From positions 8,304,501-8,368,500 of the forward strand of contig NC_092569.1 of NCBI RefSeq assembly GCF_037975245.1: a DNA stretch of 64,000 bases. The letters run 5' to 3'. The DNA is from Apostichopus japonicus. Taxonomy: Eukaryota; Echinodermata; Holothuroidea; Aspidochirotida; Stichopodidae. The position numbers and the translations under genes were made by a program. The stretch's first letter is position 1; the number at the start of each line of letters is the position of its first letter. The notes under the pieces were generated by a model. That model had not been told where the DNA came from. It saw nothing but the letters and a program-made list of their open reading frames with translations, and made no database searches. Below are positions 36,401 through 53,089 of this stretch, piece by piece.

Positions 36401-38102
36401 GATTGATCGATACTGCACATTCGATTGATCGGTAACACACATTCGAATGATCGGTACCGCACATTCGATTGATCGATACTGCGCTATCGATTTATCGGTA
36501 CCGCACATTCGATTGATCGGTAATGCACATTCGATTGATCGGTACCGCACATTCGATTGATCGATACCGCACATTCTATTGATCGATACCGCACATTCGA
36601 TTGATCGGTACAGCACATTCGATTGATCGGTAATGCACATTCGATTAATCGATACCGCACATTCGATTGATCGGTACCACACATTCGATTGATCGATAAC
36701 GCACATTCGAATGATCGATGCTGCACTTTCGATTGATCGATACCGCACATTCGATTGATCGATAACGCACATTCGATTGATCGGTAACGCACATTCGATT
36801 GATCGGTACGGCACATTCGATTTTCGGTATCACATTCGATTGATCGATACCGCACATTCGATTGATCGATACTGCACATTCGATTAGTCGATAACGCACA
36901 TCGATTGATCGGTACCGCACATTCGATTGATCGATACCGCGCTATCGATTGATCGATACCGCACATTCGATTGATCGATACAACACATTCGATTGATCGG
37001 TACCGAACATTCGATTGATCGGTACCGCACATACGATTGATCGGTAACGCACATTCGATTCATCGATATCGCACATTCGATTAATCTGTACTGCACTTTC
37101 GATTGACTGATACCGCACATTCGATAGATCGATACTGCGCATTCGATTTATCGATAACGCAAATTCGATTTATCGGTACCGTACATTCGATAGATCGATA
37201 CTGCGCATTCGATTAGTCGATAACGCACATCGATTGATCGATACCGCACTTTCGATTGATCGATACTGCGCTTTCGATTTATCGGTACCGAACATTCGAT
37301 TGATCGGTACCGCACTTTCGATTGATCGATACTGCACATTCGATTGATCGGTAACACACATTCGATTGATCGGTACCGCACATTCGATTGATCGATACTG
37401 CGCTATCGATTTATCGGTACCGCACATTCGATTGATCGGTACCGCACATTCGATTGATCGGTACCGCACATTCGATTGATCGATACCGCACATTCTATTG
37501 ATCGATACCGCACATTCGATTGATCGGTACAGCACATTCGATTGATCGGTACCACACATTCGATTGATCGATAACGCACATTCGATTGATCGATGCTGCA
37601 CTTTCGATTGATCGATACCGCACATTCGATTGATCGATAACGCACATTCGATTGATCGGTAACGCACATTCGATTGATCGATACGGCACATTCGATTTTC
37701 GGTTTCACATTCGATTGATCGATACCGCACATTCGATTGATCGGTTAAGCACATTCGATAGATCGATACTGCACATTCGATTAGTCGATAACGCACATCG
37801 ATTGATCGGTACCGCACATTCGATTGATCGATACCGCGCTATCGATTGATCAATACCGCACATTCGATTGATCGATACAACACATTCGATTGATCGGTAC
37901 CGAACATTCGATTGATCGGTACCGCACATACGATTGATCGGTAACGCACATTCGATTCATCGATATCGCACATTCGATTAATCTGTACTGCACTTTCGAT
38001 TGACCGATACCGCACATTCGATAGATCGATATTGCGCATTCGATTTATCGATAACGCACATCGATTGATCGATACCGCACATTCGATTGATCGATACTGC
38101 AC
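33474..38102. repeat. Higher-order satellite region with repeats of about 1-2.2 kb
   Basis: Rare variants recur in the same order here: ATCTGTACTGCACTTTCGATTGACCG near 34876, 37084 and 37981; ATTCATCGATATCGC near 33758, 34852, 37059 and 37967; GGTAACACACATTCG after TACTGCACATTCG near 34180, 36430 and 37350. The segment at 34677-34935 is found again at 36884-37142 (offset 2,207). Similar variant strings occur near 10.5-10.7 kb, left of the retrotransposon, so this arrangement spans both arms. Boundaries are approximate. Confidence 0.65.
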
Positions 38103-41059
38103 ATTCGATTTTCGGTATCACAGTCGATTGATCGATACAGTACATTCGATAGATCGATACTGCACATTCGATTAGTCGATAACGCACATCGATTGATCGA
38201 TACAGCACATTCGATTGATTGATACCGCACATTCGATAGATCGATACTGCGCATTCGATTGATCGGTAATGCACATTCGATCGATCGATACGGCACATTC
38301 GATTGATCGATACCGCACATTCGATTGATCGATACCGCACATTCGATTGATCGATACCGCACATTCGATTGATCGATACCGAACATTGGATAGATCGATA
38401 CTGCACATTCGATTAGTCGATAACGCACATCGATTGATCGATACCGCGCATTCGATTGATAGGTACCGCACATTCGATTGATCGATACGGCACATTCGAT
38501 TGATCGGTACCGCACATTCGATTGATCGATACCGCACAATCGATTGATCAATACCTCACATTCGATTGATCGATACCGCGCGTTCGATTGATCGATACAA
38601 CACATTCGATTGATCGATACCGCACATACGATTGATCGATAACGCACATTCGATTGATCGGTACTGCACATTCGATTGATCGGTACCGCACATTCGATTG
38701 ATCGATACTGCGCTATCGATTTTTCGGTACCGCACATTCGATTGATCGGTACCGCACATTCGATTGATCGATACCGCACATTCTATTGATCGATACTGCG
38801 CTTTCGATTTATCGGTACCACGCATTCGATTGTTCGGTACTGCACATTCGACTGATCGGTACCGCACATTCGATTGATCGATACCGCACATTCGATTGAT
38901 CGGTACCGCACATTCGATTGATCGATACCGCACATTCGATTGATCGGTACCGCACATTCGATTGATCGATACTGCGCTATCGATTTATCGGTACCGCGCA
39001 TTCGATTGATCGATACCGCACATTCGATTGATCGATACCGCACATTCGATAGATCGATACTGCGCATTCGATTAGTCGATGACGCACATCGATTGATCGA
39101 TACCGCACATTCGATTGATCGATACTGCGCTTTCGATTGATCGATACCGCACATTCGATTGATCGGTACCGCACATTCGATTGATCGATACCGCACATTC
39201 GATTGATCGGTACCGCACATTCGATTGATCGGTACCGCACATTCGATTGATCGGTAACGCACATTCGATTGAACGGTACCGCACATTCGATTGTTCGGTA
39301 CCGCGCATTCGATTAATCGGTACCGCACATTCGATTGATCGGTAACGCACATTCGATTGATCGATACGGCACATTCGACTGATCGATACCGCACATTCTA
39401 TTGATCGATACCGCACATTCGATTGATCGATACCGAACATTGGATAGATCGATACTGCACATTCGATTAGTCGATAACGCACATCGATAAATCGATACCG
39501 CACATTCGAATGATCGATACTGCGCTTTCGATTTATCAGTAACGCAGATTCGATTGATCGGTACCGCACATTCGATTGATCGGTACCGCGCATTCGATTG
39601 ATCGGTACCGCTTATTCGATTGATCGATAACGCACATTCAATTGATCGATACTGCGCTTTCGATTTATCAGTACCGCAGATTCGATTGATCGGTACCGCA
39701 CATTCGATTGATCGATACCGCACAATCGATAGATCGATACTGCAAATTCGATTAGTCGATAACGCACATCGATTGATCAATACCGCGCATTCGATTGATC
39801 GGTACCGCACATTCGATTGATCGGTACCGCACATTCGATTGATCGATACCGCACATTCGATTGATCGATTCTGCGCTATCGATTGATCGATACCGCACAT
39901 TCGATTGATCGATACTGCACATTCGATAACGCACATTCGATTGATCGGTACCGCACATTCGATTGATCGATAAAGCACATCCGATTGATCGATACCGTAC
40001 ATTCGATTGATCGGTACCGCACATTCGATTGATCGATAACGCACATTCGATTGATCGATACCGCACTTCGATAGATCGATACTGCGCATTCGATTAGTCG
40101 ATAACGCACATCGATTGATCGGTAACGCACATTCGATTGATCGATACTGCGCTATCGATTTATCGGTACCGCACATTCGATTGATCGGTAGCGCACATTC
40201 GATTGATCGGTAGCGCACATTCGATTGATCGATACCGCACATTCGATTGATCGATACCGCACTTCGATAGATCGATACTGCGCATTCGATTAGTCGATAA
40301 CGCACATCGATTGATCGATACCGCACATTCGATCGATCGATACAGCACATTCGATTGATCGATACCGCACATTCGATAGATCGATACTGCGCATTCGATT
40401 AGTCGATAACGCACATCGATTGATCGATACCGCACATTCGATCTTTCGATACAGCACATTCGATTGATCGATACCGCACATTCGATAGATCGATACCGCG
40501 CATTCAATTAGTCGATAACGCACATCGATTGATCGATACCGTACATTCAATTGATCGATACTGCGCTTTCGATTCATCAGTACCGCAGATTCGATTGATC
40601 GGTACCGCACATTCGATTGATCGATACCGCACAATCGATAGATCGATACTGCACATTCGATTAGTCGATAACGCACATCGATTGATCAATACCGCGCATT
40701 CGATTGATCGGTACCGCACATTCGATTGATCGGTACCGCACATTCGATTGATCGATACCGCACATTCGATTGATCGATTCTGCGCTATCGATTGATCGAT
40801 ACCGCACATTCGATTGATCGGTACCGCACATTCGATTGATCGGTACCGCACATCGATTGATCGATACCGCACATTCGATTGATCGATACTGCACATTCGA
40901 TACCGCACATTCGATTGATCGGTACCGCACATTCGATTGATCGATAACGCACATCGATTGATCGATACCGCACATTCGAATGATCGGTACCGCACATTCG
41001 ATTGATCGATAACGCACATCGGTTGATCGGTACCGCGCATTCGATTGATCGGTACCGCA

Positions 41060-42945
41060 CATTCGATTGATCGGTACCGCACATTCGATTGATCGATACC
41101 GCACATTCGATTGATCGATACCGAACATTGGATAGTATCGATACTGCACATTCGATTAGTCAATAACTCACATCGATTGATCGATACCGCGCATTCGATT
41201 GATCGGTAAAGCACATTCGATTGATCGATACGACAAATTCGATTGATCGGTACCGCACATTCGATTGATCGATAACGCACATCGATTGATCGATACCGCA
41301 CATTCGAATGATCTATACTGCGCTTTCGATTTATCAGTACCGCAGATTCGATTGATCGGTACCGCACTTTCGATTGATCGGTACCGCACATTCGATTGAT
41401 CGGTAGAGCACATTCGATTGATCAGTACCGCACATTCGATTGATCGATACCGCACATTCGATTGATCGATACCGAACTTTGGATAGAATCGATACTGCAC
41501 ATTCGATTAGTCAATAACTCACATCGATTGATCGATACCGCGCATTCGATTGATCGGTACCGCACATTCGATTGATCTATACGGCAAATTCGATTGATCG
41601 GTACCGCACATTCGATTGATCGATACCGCACATTCGATTGATCGATACCGCACATTCATTTGATCGATACCGTGCTTTCGATTGATCGATACCGCACATT
41701 AGATTGATCGATACCGCACATTCGATTGATCGATACTGCGCATTCGATTAGTCGATAACGCACATCGATTGATCGATACCGCACATTCTATTGATCCATA
41801 CTGCGCTTTCGATTTATCGGTACCACGCATTCGATTGTTCGGTACTGCACATCCTACTGATCGGTACCGCACATTCGATTGATCGATACTGCGCTTTCGA
41901 TTGATCGGTACCGCACATTCGATTGATCGATACCGCACATTCGATTGATCGGTACCGCACATTCGATTGATCGATACTGCGCTATCGATTTATCGGTACC
42001 GCACATTCGATTGATCGGTACCACACATTCGATTGATCGGTACAACACATTCGATTGATCGATACCGCACATTCGATTGATCGATAGCGCACATTCGATA
42101 GATCGATGCCGCACTTTCGACTGATCGGTACCGCACTTCGATTGATCGATAACGCACATTCGATTGATCGATACCGCACATTCGATTGGTCGATACCGCA
42201 CATTCGATTGATCGATAGCGCACATTCGATAGATCGATGCTGCACATTCGATTAATCGATAACGCACATTCGATTGATCGGTAACACACATTCGATTGAT
42301 CGGTACGGCACATTCGATTTTCGGTATCACATTCGATTGATCGATACCGCACATTCGATTGATCGATATCGCACATTCGATTGATCGATACCGCACATTC
42401 GATTGATCGATATCGCACATTCGATTGATCGATACTGCGCTTTCGATTTATCAGTACCGCAGATTCGATTGATCGATACTGCGCTATCGATTAATCGGTA
42501 CCGCACATTTGATTGATCGATACCGCACATTCGATTGATCGGTACGGCACATTCGATTGATTGGTACCGCACATTCGATTGATCGATACTGCGCTATCGA
42601 TTTATCGGTACCGCACATTCGATTGATCGATACCGCACATTCGATTGATCGGTAACACACATTCGATTGAACGGTACGGCACATTCGATTGATCGGTACC
42701 GCACATTCGATTGATCGGTAACGCACATTCGATTGAACGATACTGCACTTTCGATTAATCGGTACCGCACATTCGATTGATCGATACCGCACATTCGATT
42801 GATCGATACCGCACATTCGATTGATCGATAACGCACATTCGATTGATCGATGCTGCACTCTCGATTGATCGATACCGCACATTCGATTGATCGATAACGC
42901 ACATTCGATTGATCGGTAACACACATTCGATTGAACGGTACGGCA
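41060..42945. repeat. 1,886-bp satellite tandem duplication, copy 1
   Basis: Repeated immediately downstream at 42946-44831 with a constant offset of 1,886 bp. Landmarks shared by both copies are ACGACAAATTCG (41230 and 43116), TTTGGATAGAATCG (41472 and 43358), CACATCCTACTGATCG (41849 and 43735) and GATTGGTCGATACCGC (42186 and 44072). The period is not a multiple of 22, showing that shortened monomers are part of the unit. Ends are uncertain by about one monomer. Confidence 0.88.
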
Positions 42946-44831
42946 CATTCGATTGATCGGTACCGCACATTCGATTGATCGATACCGCACATTCGATTGA
43001 TCGATACCGAACATTGGATAGTATCGATACTGCACATTCGATTAGTCAATAACTCACATCGATTGATCGATACCGCGCATTCGATTGATCGGTAAAGCAC
43101 ATTCGATTGATCGATACGACAAATTCGATTGATCGGTACCGCACATTCGATTGATCGATAACGCACATCGATTGATCGATACCGCACATTCGAATGATCT
43201 ATACTGCGCTTTCGATTTATCAGTACCGCAGATTCGATTGATCGGTACCGCACTTTCGATTGATCGGTACCGCACATTCGATTGATCGGTAGAGCACATT
43301 CGATTGATCAGTACCGCACATTCGATTGATCGATACCGCACATTCGATTGATCGATACCGAACTTTGGATAGAATCGATACTGCACATTCGATTAGTCAA
43401 TAACTCACATCGATTGATCGATACCGCGCATTCGATTGATCGGTACCGCACATTCGATTGATCTATACGGCAAATTCGATTGATCGGTACCGCACATTCG
43501 ATTGATCGATACCGCACATTCGATTGATCGATACCGCACATTCATTTGATCGATACCGTGCTTTCGATTGATCGATACCGCACATTAGATTGATCGATAC
43601 CGCACATTCGATTGATCGATACTGCGCATTCGATTAGTCGATACCGCACATCGATTGATCGATACCGCACATTCTATTGATCCATACTGCGCTTTCGATT
43701 TATCGGTACCACGCATTCGATTGTTCGGTACTGCACATCCTACTGATCGGTACCGCACATTCGATTGATCGATACTGCGCTTTCGATTGATCGGTACCGC
43801 ACATTCGATTGATCGATACCGCACATTCGATTGATCGGTACCGCACATTCGATTGATCGATACTGCGCTATCGATTTATCGGTACCGCACATTCGATTGA
43901 TCGGTACCACACATTCGATTGATCGGTACAACACATTCGATTGATCGATACCGCACATTCGATTGATCGATAGCGCACATTCGATAGATCGATGCCGCAC
44001 TTTCGACTGATCGGTACCGCACTTCGATTGATCGATAACGCACATTCGATTGATCGATACCGCACATTCGATTGGTCGATACCGCACATTCGATTGATCG
44101 ATAGCGCACATTCGATAGATCGATGCTGCACATTCGATTAATCGATAACGCACATTCGATTGATCGGTAACACACATTCGATTGATCGGTACGGCACATT
44201 CGATTTTCGGTATCACATTCGATTGATCGATACCGCACATTCGATTGATCGATATCGCACATTCGATTGATCGATACCGCACATTCGATTGATCGATAAC
44301 GCACATTCGATTGATCGATACTGCGCTTTCGATTTATCAGTACCGCAGATTCGATTGATCGATACTGCGCTATCGATTAATCGGTACCGCACATTTGATT
44401 GATCGATACCGCACATTCGATTGATCGGTACGGCACATTCGATTGATTGGTACCGCACATTCGATTGATCGATACTGCGCTATCGATTTATCGGTACCGC
44501 ACATTCGATTGATCGATACCGCACATTCGATTGATCGGTAACACACATTCGATTGAACGGTACGGCACATTCGATTGATCGGTACCGCACATTCGATTGA
44601 TCGGTAACGCACATTCGATTGAACGATACTGCACTTTCGATTAATCGGTACCGCACATTCGATTGATCGATACCGCACATTCGATTGATCGATACCGCAC
44701 ATTCGATTGATCGATAACGCACATTCGATTGATCGATGCTGCACTCTCGATTGATCGATACCGCACATTCGATTGATCGATAACGCACATTCGATTGATC
44801 GGTAACACACATTCGATTGAACGGTACGGCA
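42946..44831. repeat. 1,886-bp satellite tandem duplication, copy 2
   Basis: Direct copy of 41060-42945 with only scattered single-base differences noticed (for example GTCGATAACG at 41754 versus GTCGATACCG at 43640, and GATATCGC at 42415 versus GATAACGC at 44301). The low divergence suggests a recent unequal exchange. Confidence 0.88.
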
Positions 44832-47800
44832 CATTCGATTGATCGGTACCGCACATTCGATTGATCGGTAACGCACATTCGATTGATCCATAACGCACAT
44901 TCGATTGATCGGTACCGCTCATTCGTTTGATCGATACCGCACATTCGATTGATCGATAACGCACATTCGATTGATCGGTAACACATATTCGATTGATCGG
45001 TACGGCATATTCGATTTTCGATATCACATTCGATTGATCGATACAGCACATTCGATAGATCGATACTGCACATTCGATTAGTCGATAACGCACATCGATT
45101 GATCGGTACCGCACTTTCAATTGATCGATACCGCACATTCGATTGATCGATACCGCACATTCGATTGATAGGTACGGCACATTCGATTGACAAATACAGC
45201 ACATTCGATTGATCGATGCTGCACTTTCGATTGATCGATACCGCACATTCGATTGATCGATACCGCACATTCGATTGATCGGTAACACACATTCGATTGA
45301 ACGGTACGGCACATTCGATTGATCGGTACCGCACATTCGATTGATCGGTAACGCACATTCGATTGAACGATACTGCACTTTCGATTAATCGGTACCGCAC
45401 ATTCGATTGATCGATACCGCACACTCGATTGATCGATACCGCACATTCGATTTATCGATGCTGCACTTTCGATTGATCGATACCGCACATTCGATTGATC
45501 GATAACGCACATTCGATTGATCGGAACGGCACATTCGATTTTCGGTATCACATTCGATTGATCGATACCGCACATTCGATTGATCGATAACGCACATTCG
45601 ATAGATCGATACTGCACATTCGATTAATCGATAACGCACATCGATTGATCGGTACCGCACATTCGATTGATCGATACTGCGCTATCGATTTATAGGTACC
45701 GCACATTCGATTGATCGGTACCGCACATTCGATTGATCGATACCGCACATTCGATTGATCGATACTGCGCTTTCGATTGATCGGTATCGAACATTCGATT
45801 GATCGGTACCGCACATTCGATTGATCGATAACGCACATTCGATTGATCGGTATCGCACATTCGATTGATCGATACTGCGCTATCGATTTATCGGTACCAC
45901 ACATTCGATTGATCGGTAACGCACATTCGATTAATCGGTACCGCACATTTGATCGATACCGCACATTCGATTGATTGATACCGCACATTCGATTGATCGG
46001 TACCGCACATTCGATTGATCGGTACCGCACTTTCAATTGATCGATACCGCGCATTCGATTGATCGATACCGCACATTCGATTGATCGGTACGGCACATTC
46101 GATTGACAAATACCGCACATTCGATTTATCGATACTGCATTTTCGATTTATCGGTACCGCACATTCGATTGATCGATATCGCACATTCGATTGATCGATA
46201 CCGCACATTCGATTGATCGATAACGCACATTCGATTGATCGATGCTGCACTTTCGATTGATCGATACCGCACATTCGATTGATCGATACCGCACATTCGA
46301 TTGATCGATAACGCACATTCGATTGATCGATGCTGCACTTTCGATTGATCGATACCGCACATTCGATTGATCGATAACGCACATTCGATTGATCGTTAAC
46401 ACACATTCGATTGAACGGTACGGCAGATTCGATTGATCGGTACCGCACATTCGATTGATCGGTACCGCACATTCGATTGAACGATACGGCACATTCGATT
46501 GATCGATACCGCACATTCGATTTATCGATACTGCACTTTCGATTTATCGGTACCGCACATTCGATTGATCGATACCGCACATTCCATTGATCGATACCGC
46601 ACATTCGATTGATCGATAACGCACATTCGATTGATCGATGCTGCACTTTCGACTGATCGGTACCGCACTTCGATTGATCGATAACGCACATTCGATTGAT
46701 CGATACCTCACATTCGATTGGTCGATACTGCGCACATTCGATTTATCAGTACCGCTCATTCGATTGATCGGTACCGCACATTCGATTGATCGGTACCGCA
46801 CATTCGATTGATCGGTAACACACATTCGATTGATCGGTACGGCACATTCGATTTTCGGTATCACATTCGATTGATCGATACCGCACATTCGATTGATCGA
46901 TAACGCACATTCGATAGATTGATATTGCACATTCGATTAATCGATAACGCACATCGATTGATCGGTACCGCACATTCGATTGATCGATACTGCGCTATCG
47001 ATTTATAGGTACCGCACATTCGATTGATCGGTACCGCACATTCGATTGATCGATAACGCACATTCGATTGATCGGTATCGCACATTCGATTGATCGATAC
47101 TGCGCTTTCGATTGATCGGTAACGCACATTCGATTGATCGGTAACACACATTCGATTGAACGGTACGGCACATTCGATTGATCGGTACCGCACATTCGAT
47201 TAATCGGTAACGCACATTCGATTGAACGATACGGCACATTCGACTGATCGATACCGCACATTCGATTTATCGATACTGCACTTTCGATTTATCGGTACCG
47301 CACATTCGATTGATCGATACCGCACATTCCATTCATCGATACCGCATATTCGATTGATCGATAACGCACATTCGATTGATCGATGCTGCACTTTCGACTG
47401 ATCGGTACCGCACATTCGATTGATCGATAACGCACATTCGATTGATCGATACCGCACATTCGATTGGTCGATACTGCGCTTTCGATTTATCAGTACCGCT
47501 CATTCGATTGATCGGTACCGCACATTCGATTGATAGGTACGGCACATTCGATTGACAAATACCGCACATTCGATTGATCGATGCCGCACTTTCGATTGAT
47601 CGATACCGCACATTCGATTGATCGATACCGCACATTCGATTGATCGGTACCGCACATTCGATTGATTGGTACGGCACATTCCATTGACAAATACCGCACA
47701 TTCGATTTATCGATACTGCACTTTCGATTTATCGGTACCGCACATTCGATTGATCGATACCGCACATTCCATTCATCTATACCGCACATTCGATTGATCG

Positions 47801-48279
47801 ATAACGCACGTTCGATTTATCGATGCTGCACTTTCGATTGATCGATACCGCACATTCGATTGATCGATAACGCACATTCGATTGATCGATACCGCACATT
47901 CGATTGATGGATACTGCGCTTTCGATTTATCAGTACCGCTCATTCGATTGATCGGTACCGCACATTCGATTGATCGGTACCGCACTTTCAATTGATCGAT
48001 ACCGCGCATTCGATTGATCGATACCGCACATTCGATTGATCGGTACGGCACATTCGATTGACAAATACCGCACATTCGATTTATCGATACTTCACTTTCG
48101 ATTTATCGGTACCGCACATTCGATTGATCGATATCGCACATTCGATTGATCGATAGAGCACATTCGATTGATCGATAACGCACATTCGATTGATCGATAA
48201 CGCACATTCGATTGATCGGTAACACACATTCGATTGAACGATACGGCACATTCGATTGATCGGTACCGCACATTCGATT

Positions 48280-50940
48280 GATCGGTAACGCACATTCGAT
48301 TGAACGATACGCACATTCGTCTGATCGATACCGCACATTCGATTTATCGATACTGCACTTTCGATTTATCGGTACCGCACATTCGATTGATCGATACCGC
48401 ACATTCCATTCATCGATACCGCACATTCGATTGATCGGTAACGCACATTCGATTGATCGGTACCGCACATTCGATTGATCGATTCTGCGCAATCGATTGA
48501 TCGATACCGCACATTCGATTGATCGGTACCGCACATTCGATTGATCGGTACCGCACATTCGATTGATCGATACCGCACATTCGATTGATCGATACCGCAC
48601 ATTCGATTGATCGGTACGGCACATTCGATTGATCGATAACGCACATTCGATTGATCGGTACGGCACATTCGATTTTCGATATCACATTCGATTGATCGAT
48701 ACAGCTTATTCGATAGATCGATACTGCACATTCGATTAGTCGATAACGCACATCGATTGATCGGTACCGCACTTTCAATTGATCGATACCGCACATTCGA
48801 TTGATCGATACCGCACATTCGATTGATAGGTACGGCACATTCGATTGACAAATACCGCACATTCGATTGATCGATGCTGCACTTTCGATTGATCGATACC
48901 GCACATTCGATTGATCGATACCGCACATTCGATTGATCGGTAACACACATTCGATTGAACGGTACGGCACATTCGATTGATCGGTACCGCACATTCGATT
49001 GATCGGAAACGCACATTCGATTGAACGATACTGCACTTTCGATTAATCGGTACCGCACATTCGATTGATCGATACCGAACATTCGATTGATCGATAACGC
49101 ACATTCGATTGATCGATAACGCACCATCGATTGATCGATGCTGCACTTTCGATTGATCGATATCACACATTCGATTGATCGATACCTTACATTCGATTGA
49201 TCGGTACCGTACATTCGATTGATCGATACCGCGCTTTCGATTTATCGGTACCACGCATTCGATTGATCGGTACGGCACATTCGATTGACAAATACCGCAC
49301 ATTCGATTTATCGATACTGCACTTTCGATTTATCGGTACCGCACATTCGATTGATCGATACCGCACACTCGATTGATCGATACCGCACATTCGATTTATC
49401 GATGCTGCACTTACGATTGATCGATACCGCACATTCGATTGATCGATACCGCACATTCGATTGATCGGTAACACACATTCGATAGATCGATACTGCACAT
49501 TCGATTAATCGATAACGCACATCGATTGTTCGGTACCGCATATTCGATTGATCGATACTGCGCTATCGATTTATAGGTACCGCACATTCGATTGATCGGT
49601 ACCGCACATTCGATTAATCGATAACGCACATCGATTGATCGGTACCGCACATTCGATTGATCGATACTGCGCTATCGATTTATAGGTACCGCACATTCGA
49701 TTGATCGGTACCGCACATTCGATTGATCGATACCGCACATTCGATTGATCGATACTGCGCTTTCGATTGATCGGTACCGAACATTCGATTGATCGGTAAA
49801 GCACATTCGATTGATCGATAACGCACATTCGATTGATCGGTATCGCACATTCGATTGATCGATACTGCGCTATCGATTTATCGGTACCGCACATTCGATT
49901 GATCGGTACCGAACATTCGATTGATCGGTACCGCACATTCGATTGATCGATAACGCACATTCGATTGATCGGTATCGCACATTCGATTGATCGATACTGC
50001 GCTATCGATTTATCGGTATCGCACATTCGATTGATCGGTACCGCACATTCGATTAATCGGTACCGCACATTTGATCGATACCGCACATTCGATTGATGGA
50101 TACCGCACATTCGATTGATCGGTACCGCACATTCGATTGATCGGTACCGCACTTTCAATTGATCGATACCGCGCATTCGATTGATCGATACCGCACATTC
50201 GATTGATCGATACCGCACATTCGATTGATCGATAACGCACATTCGATTGATCGATGCTGCACTTTCGATTGATCGCTACCGCACATTCGATTGATCGATA
50301 CCGCACATTCGATTGATCGATCCTGCGCTTTCGATTTATCAGTACCGCTCATTCGATTGATCGGTACCGCACATTCGATTGATCGGTTCCGCACTTTCAA
50401 TTGATCGATACCGCGCATTCGATTGATCGATACCGCACATTCGATTGATCGGTACGGCACATTCGATTGACAAATACCGCACATTCGATTTATCGATACT
50501 GCACTTTCGATTTATCGGTACCGCACATTCGATTGATCGATATCGCACATTCGATTGATCGATACCGCACATTCGATTGATCGATAACGCACATTCGATT
50601 GATCGATGCTGCACTTTCGATTGATCGATACCGCACATTCGATTGATCGATAACGCACATTCGATTGATCGGTAACACACATTCGATTGAACGGTACGGC
50701 ACATTCGATTGATCGGTACCGCACATTCGATTGATCGGTACCGCACATTCGATTGAACGATACGGCACATTCGACTGATCGATACCGCACATTCGATTGA
50801 TCTATACTGCACTTTCGATTTATCGGTAACGCACATTCGATTGATCGATACCGCACATTCCATTCATCGATACCGCACATTCGATTGATCGATAACGCAC
50901 ATTCGATTGATCGATGCTGCACTTTCGATTGATCGGTACC
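48280..50940. repeat. Long-range satellite duplication, proximal copy
   Basis: This block recurs at about 60.68-63.39 kb. Offsets are 12,397 bp at its left end (GCACATTCGTCTG at 48311 and 60708), 12,485 bp around 48.8-49.6 kb and 12,445 bp around 50.2-50.5 kb. The offset steps mean the copies differ by gains and losses of monomers; the first shift of 88 bp is exactly four monomers. Shared rare landmarks include ACAGCTTATTCG, GATCGGAAACGC and GCACCATCGATTG. Confidence 0.8.
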
Positions 50941-51459
50941 GCACTTTGATTGATCGATAACGCACATTCGATTGATCGATACCGCACATTCGATTGGTCG
51001 ATACTGCACTTTCGATTTATCAGTACCGCTCATTCGATTGATCGGTACCGCACATTCGATTGATCGGTACCGCACTTTCAATTGATCGATACCGCACATT
51101 CGATTGATCGATACCGCACCATCGATTGATCGATGCTGCACTTTCGATTGATCGATACCACACATTCGATTGATCGATACCTTACATTCGATTGATCGGT
51201 ACCGTACATTCGATTGATCGATACCGCACATTCGATTTATCGATACTGCACTTTCGATTTATCGGTACCGCACATTCGATTGATCGATACCGCACATTCC
51301 ATTCATCGATACCGCACATTCGATTGATCGATAACGCACATTCGATTGATCGATGCTGCACTTTCGACTGATCGGTACCGCACATTCGATTGATCGATAA
51401 CGCACATTTGATTGATCGATACCGCACATTCGATTGGTCGATACTGCGCTTTCGATTTA

Positions 51460-52720
51460 TCAGTACCGCTCATTCGATTGATCGATAACGCACATTCGAT
51501 TGATCGATACCGCACATTCGATTGATCGATACTGCGCTTTCGATTTATCAGTACCGCTCATTCGATTGATCGGTACCGCATTTTCAATTGATCGATACCG
51601 CGCATTCGATTGATCGATACCGCACATTCGATTGATCGGTACAGCACATTCGATTGACAAATACCGCACATTCGATTTATCGATACTGCACTTTCGATTT
51701 ATCGGTACCGCACATTCGATTGATCGATATCGCACATTCGATTGATCGATACCGCACATTCGATTAATCGATAACGTACATTCGATTGATCGATGCTGCA
51801 CTTTCGATTGATCGATACCGCACATTCGATTGATCGATAACGCACATTCGATTGATCGGTAACACACATTCGATTGAACGGTACGGCACATTCGATTGAT
51901 CGGTACCGCACATTCGATTGATCGGTAACGCACATTCGATTGAACGATACGGCACATTCGACTGATCGATACCGCACATTCGATTTATCGATACTGCACT
52001 TTCGATTTATCGGTACCGCACATTCGATTGATCGATACCGCACATTCCATTCATCGATACCGCACATTCGATTGATCGATAACGCACATTCGATTGATCG
52101 ATGCTGCACTTTCGACTGATCGGTACCGCACATTCGATTGATCGATTACGCACATTCGATTGATCGATACTGCGCTTTCGATTTATCAGTACCGCTCATT
52201 CGATTGATCGGTACCGCACATTCGATTGATCGGTACCGCACTTTCAATTGATCGATACCGCACATTCGATTGATCGATACCGCACATTCGATTGATCGAT
52301 ACCGCACATTCGATTGATTGATAACGCACGTTCGTTTGATCGATGCTGCACTTTCGATTGATCGATACCGCACATTCGATTGATCGATAACGCACATTCG
52401 ATTGATCGATACCGCACATTCGATTGATCGATACTGCGCTTTCGATTTATCAGTACCGCTCATTCGATTGATCGGTACCGCATTTTCAATTGATCGATAC
52501 CGCGCATTCGATTGATCGATACCGCACATTCGATTGATCGGTACAGCACATTCGATTGACAAATACCGCACATTCGATTTATCGATACTGCACTTTCGAT
52601 TTATCGGTACCGCACATTCGATTGATCGATATCGCACATTCGATTGATCGATACCGCACATTCGATTGATCGATAACGTACATTCGATTGATCGATGCTG
52701 CACTTTCGATTGATCGATAC
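51460..52720. repeat. Satellite block repeated 3,022 bp downstream
   Basis: Rare-variant order from about 51.7 to 52.7 kb (GATAACGTACATTCG, TCATTCATCG, GCACGTTCGTTTGATCG, GTACCGCATTTTCAATTG) is repeated from about 54.7 to 55.7 kb at a constant offset of 3,022 bp. The repeat leads into the three-copy block at 55.2-60.0 kb. Edges are approximate. Confidence 0.78.
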
Positions 52721-53089
52721 CGCATTTTCAATTGATCGATACCGCGCATTCGATTGATCGATACCGCACATTCGATTGATCGGTACAGCACATTCGATTG
52801 ACAAATACCGCACATTCGATTTATCGATACTGCACTTTCGATTTATCGGTACCGCACATTCGATTGATCGATATCGCACATTCGATTGATCGATACCGCA
52901 CGTTCGATTGATCGATAACGTACATTCGATTGATCGGTACCGCACATTCGATTGATCGGTACCGCACATTCGATTGATCGATACCGCACATTCGATTGAT
53001 CGGTACGGCACATTCGATTGATCGATAACGAACATTCGATTGATCGATGCTGCACTTTCGATTGATCGATACCGCACATTCGATTGATC

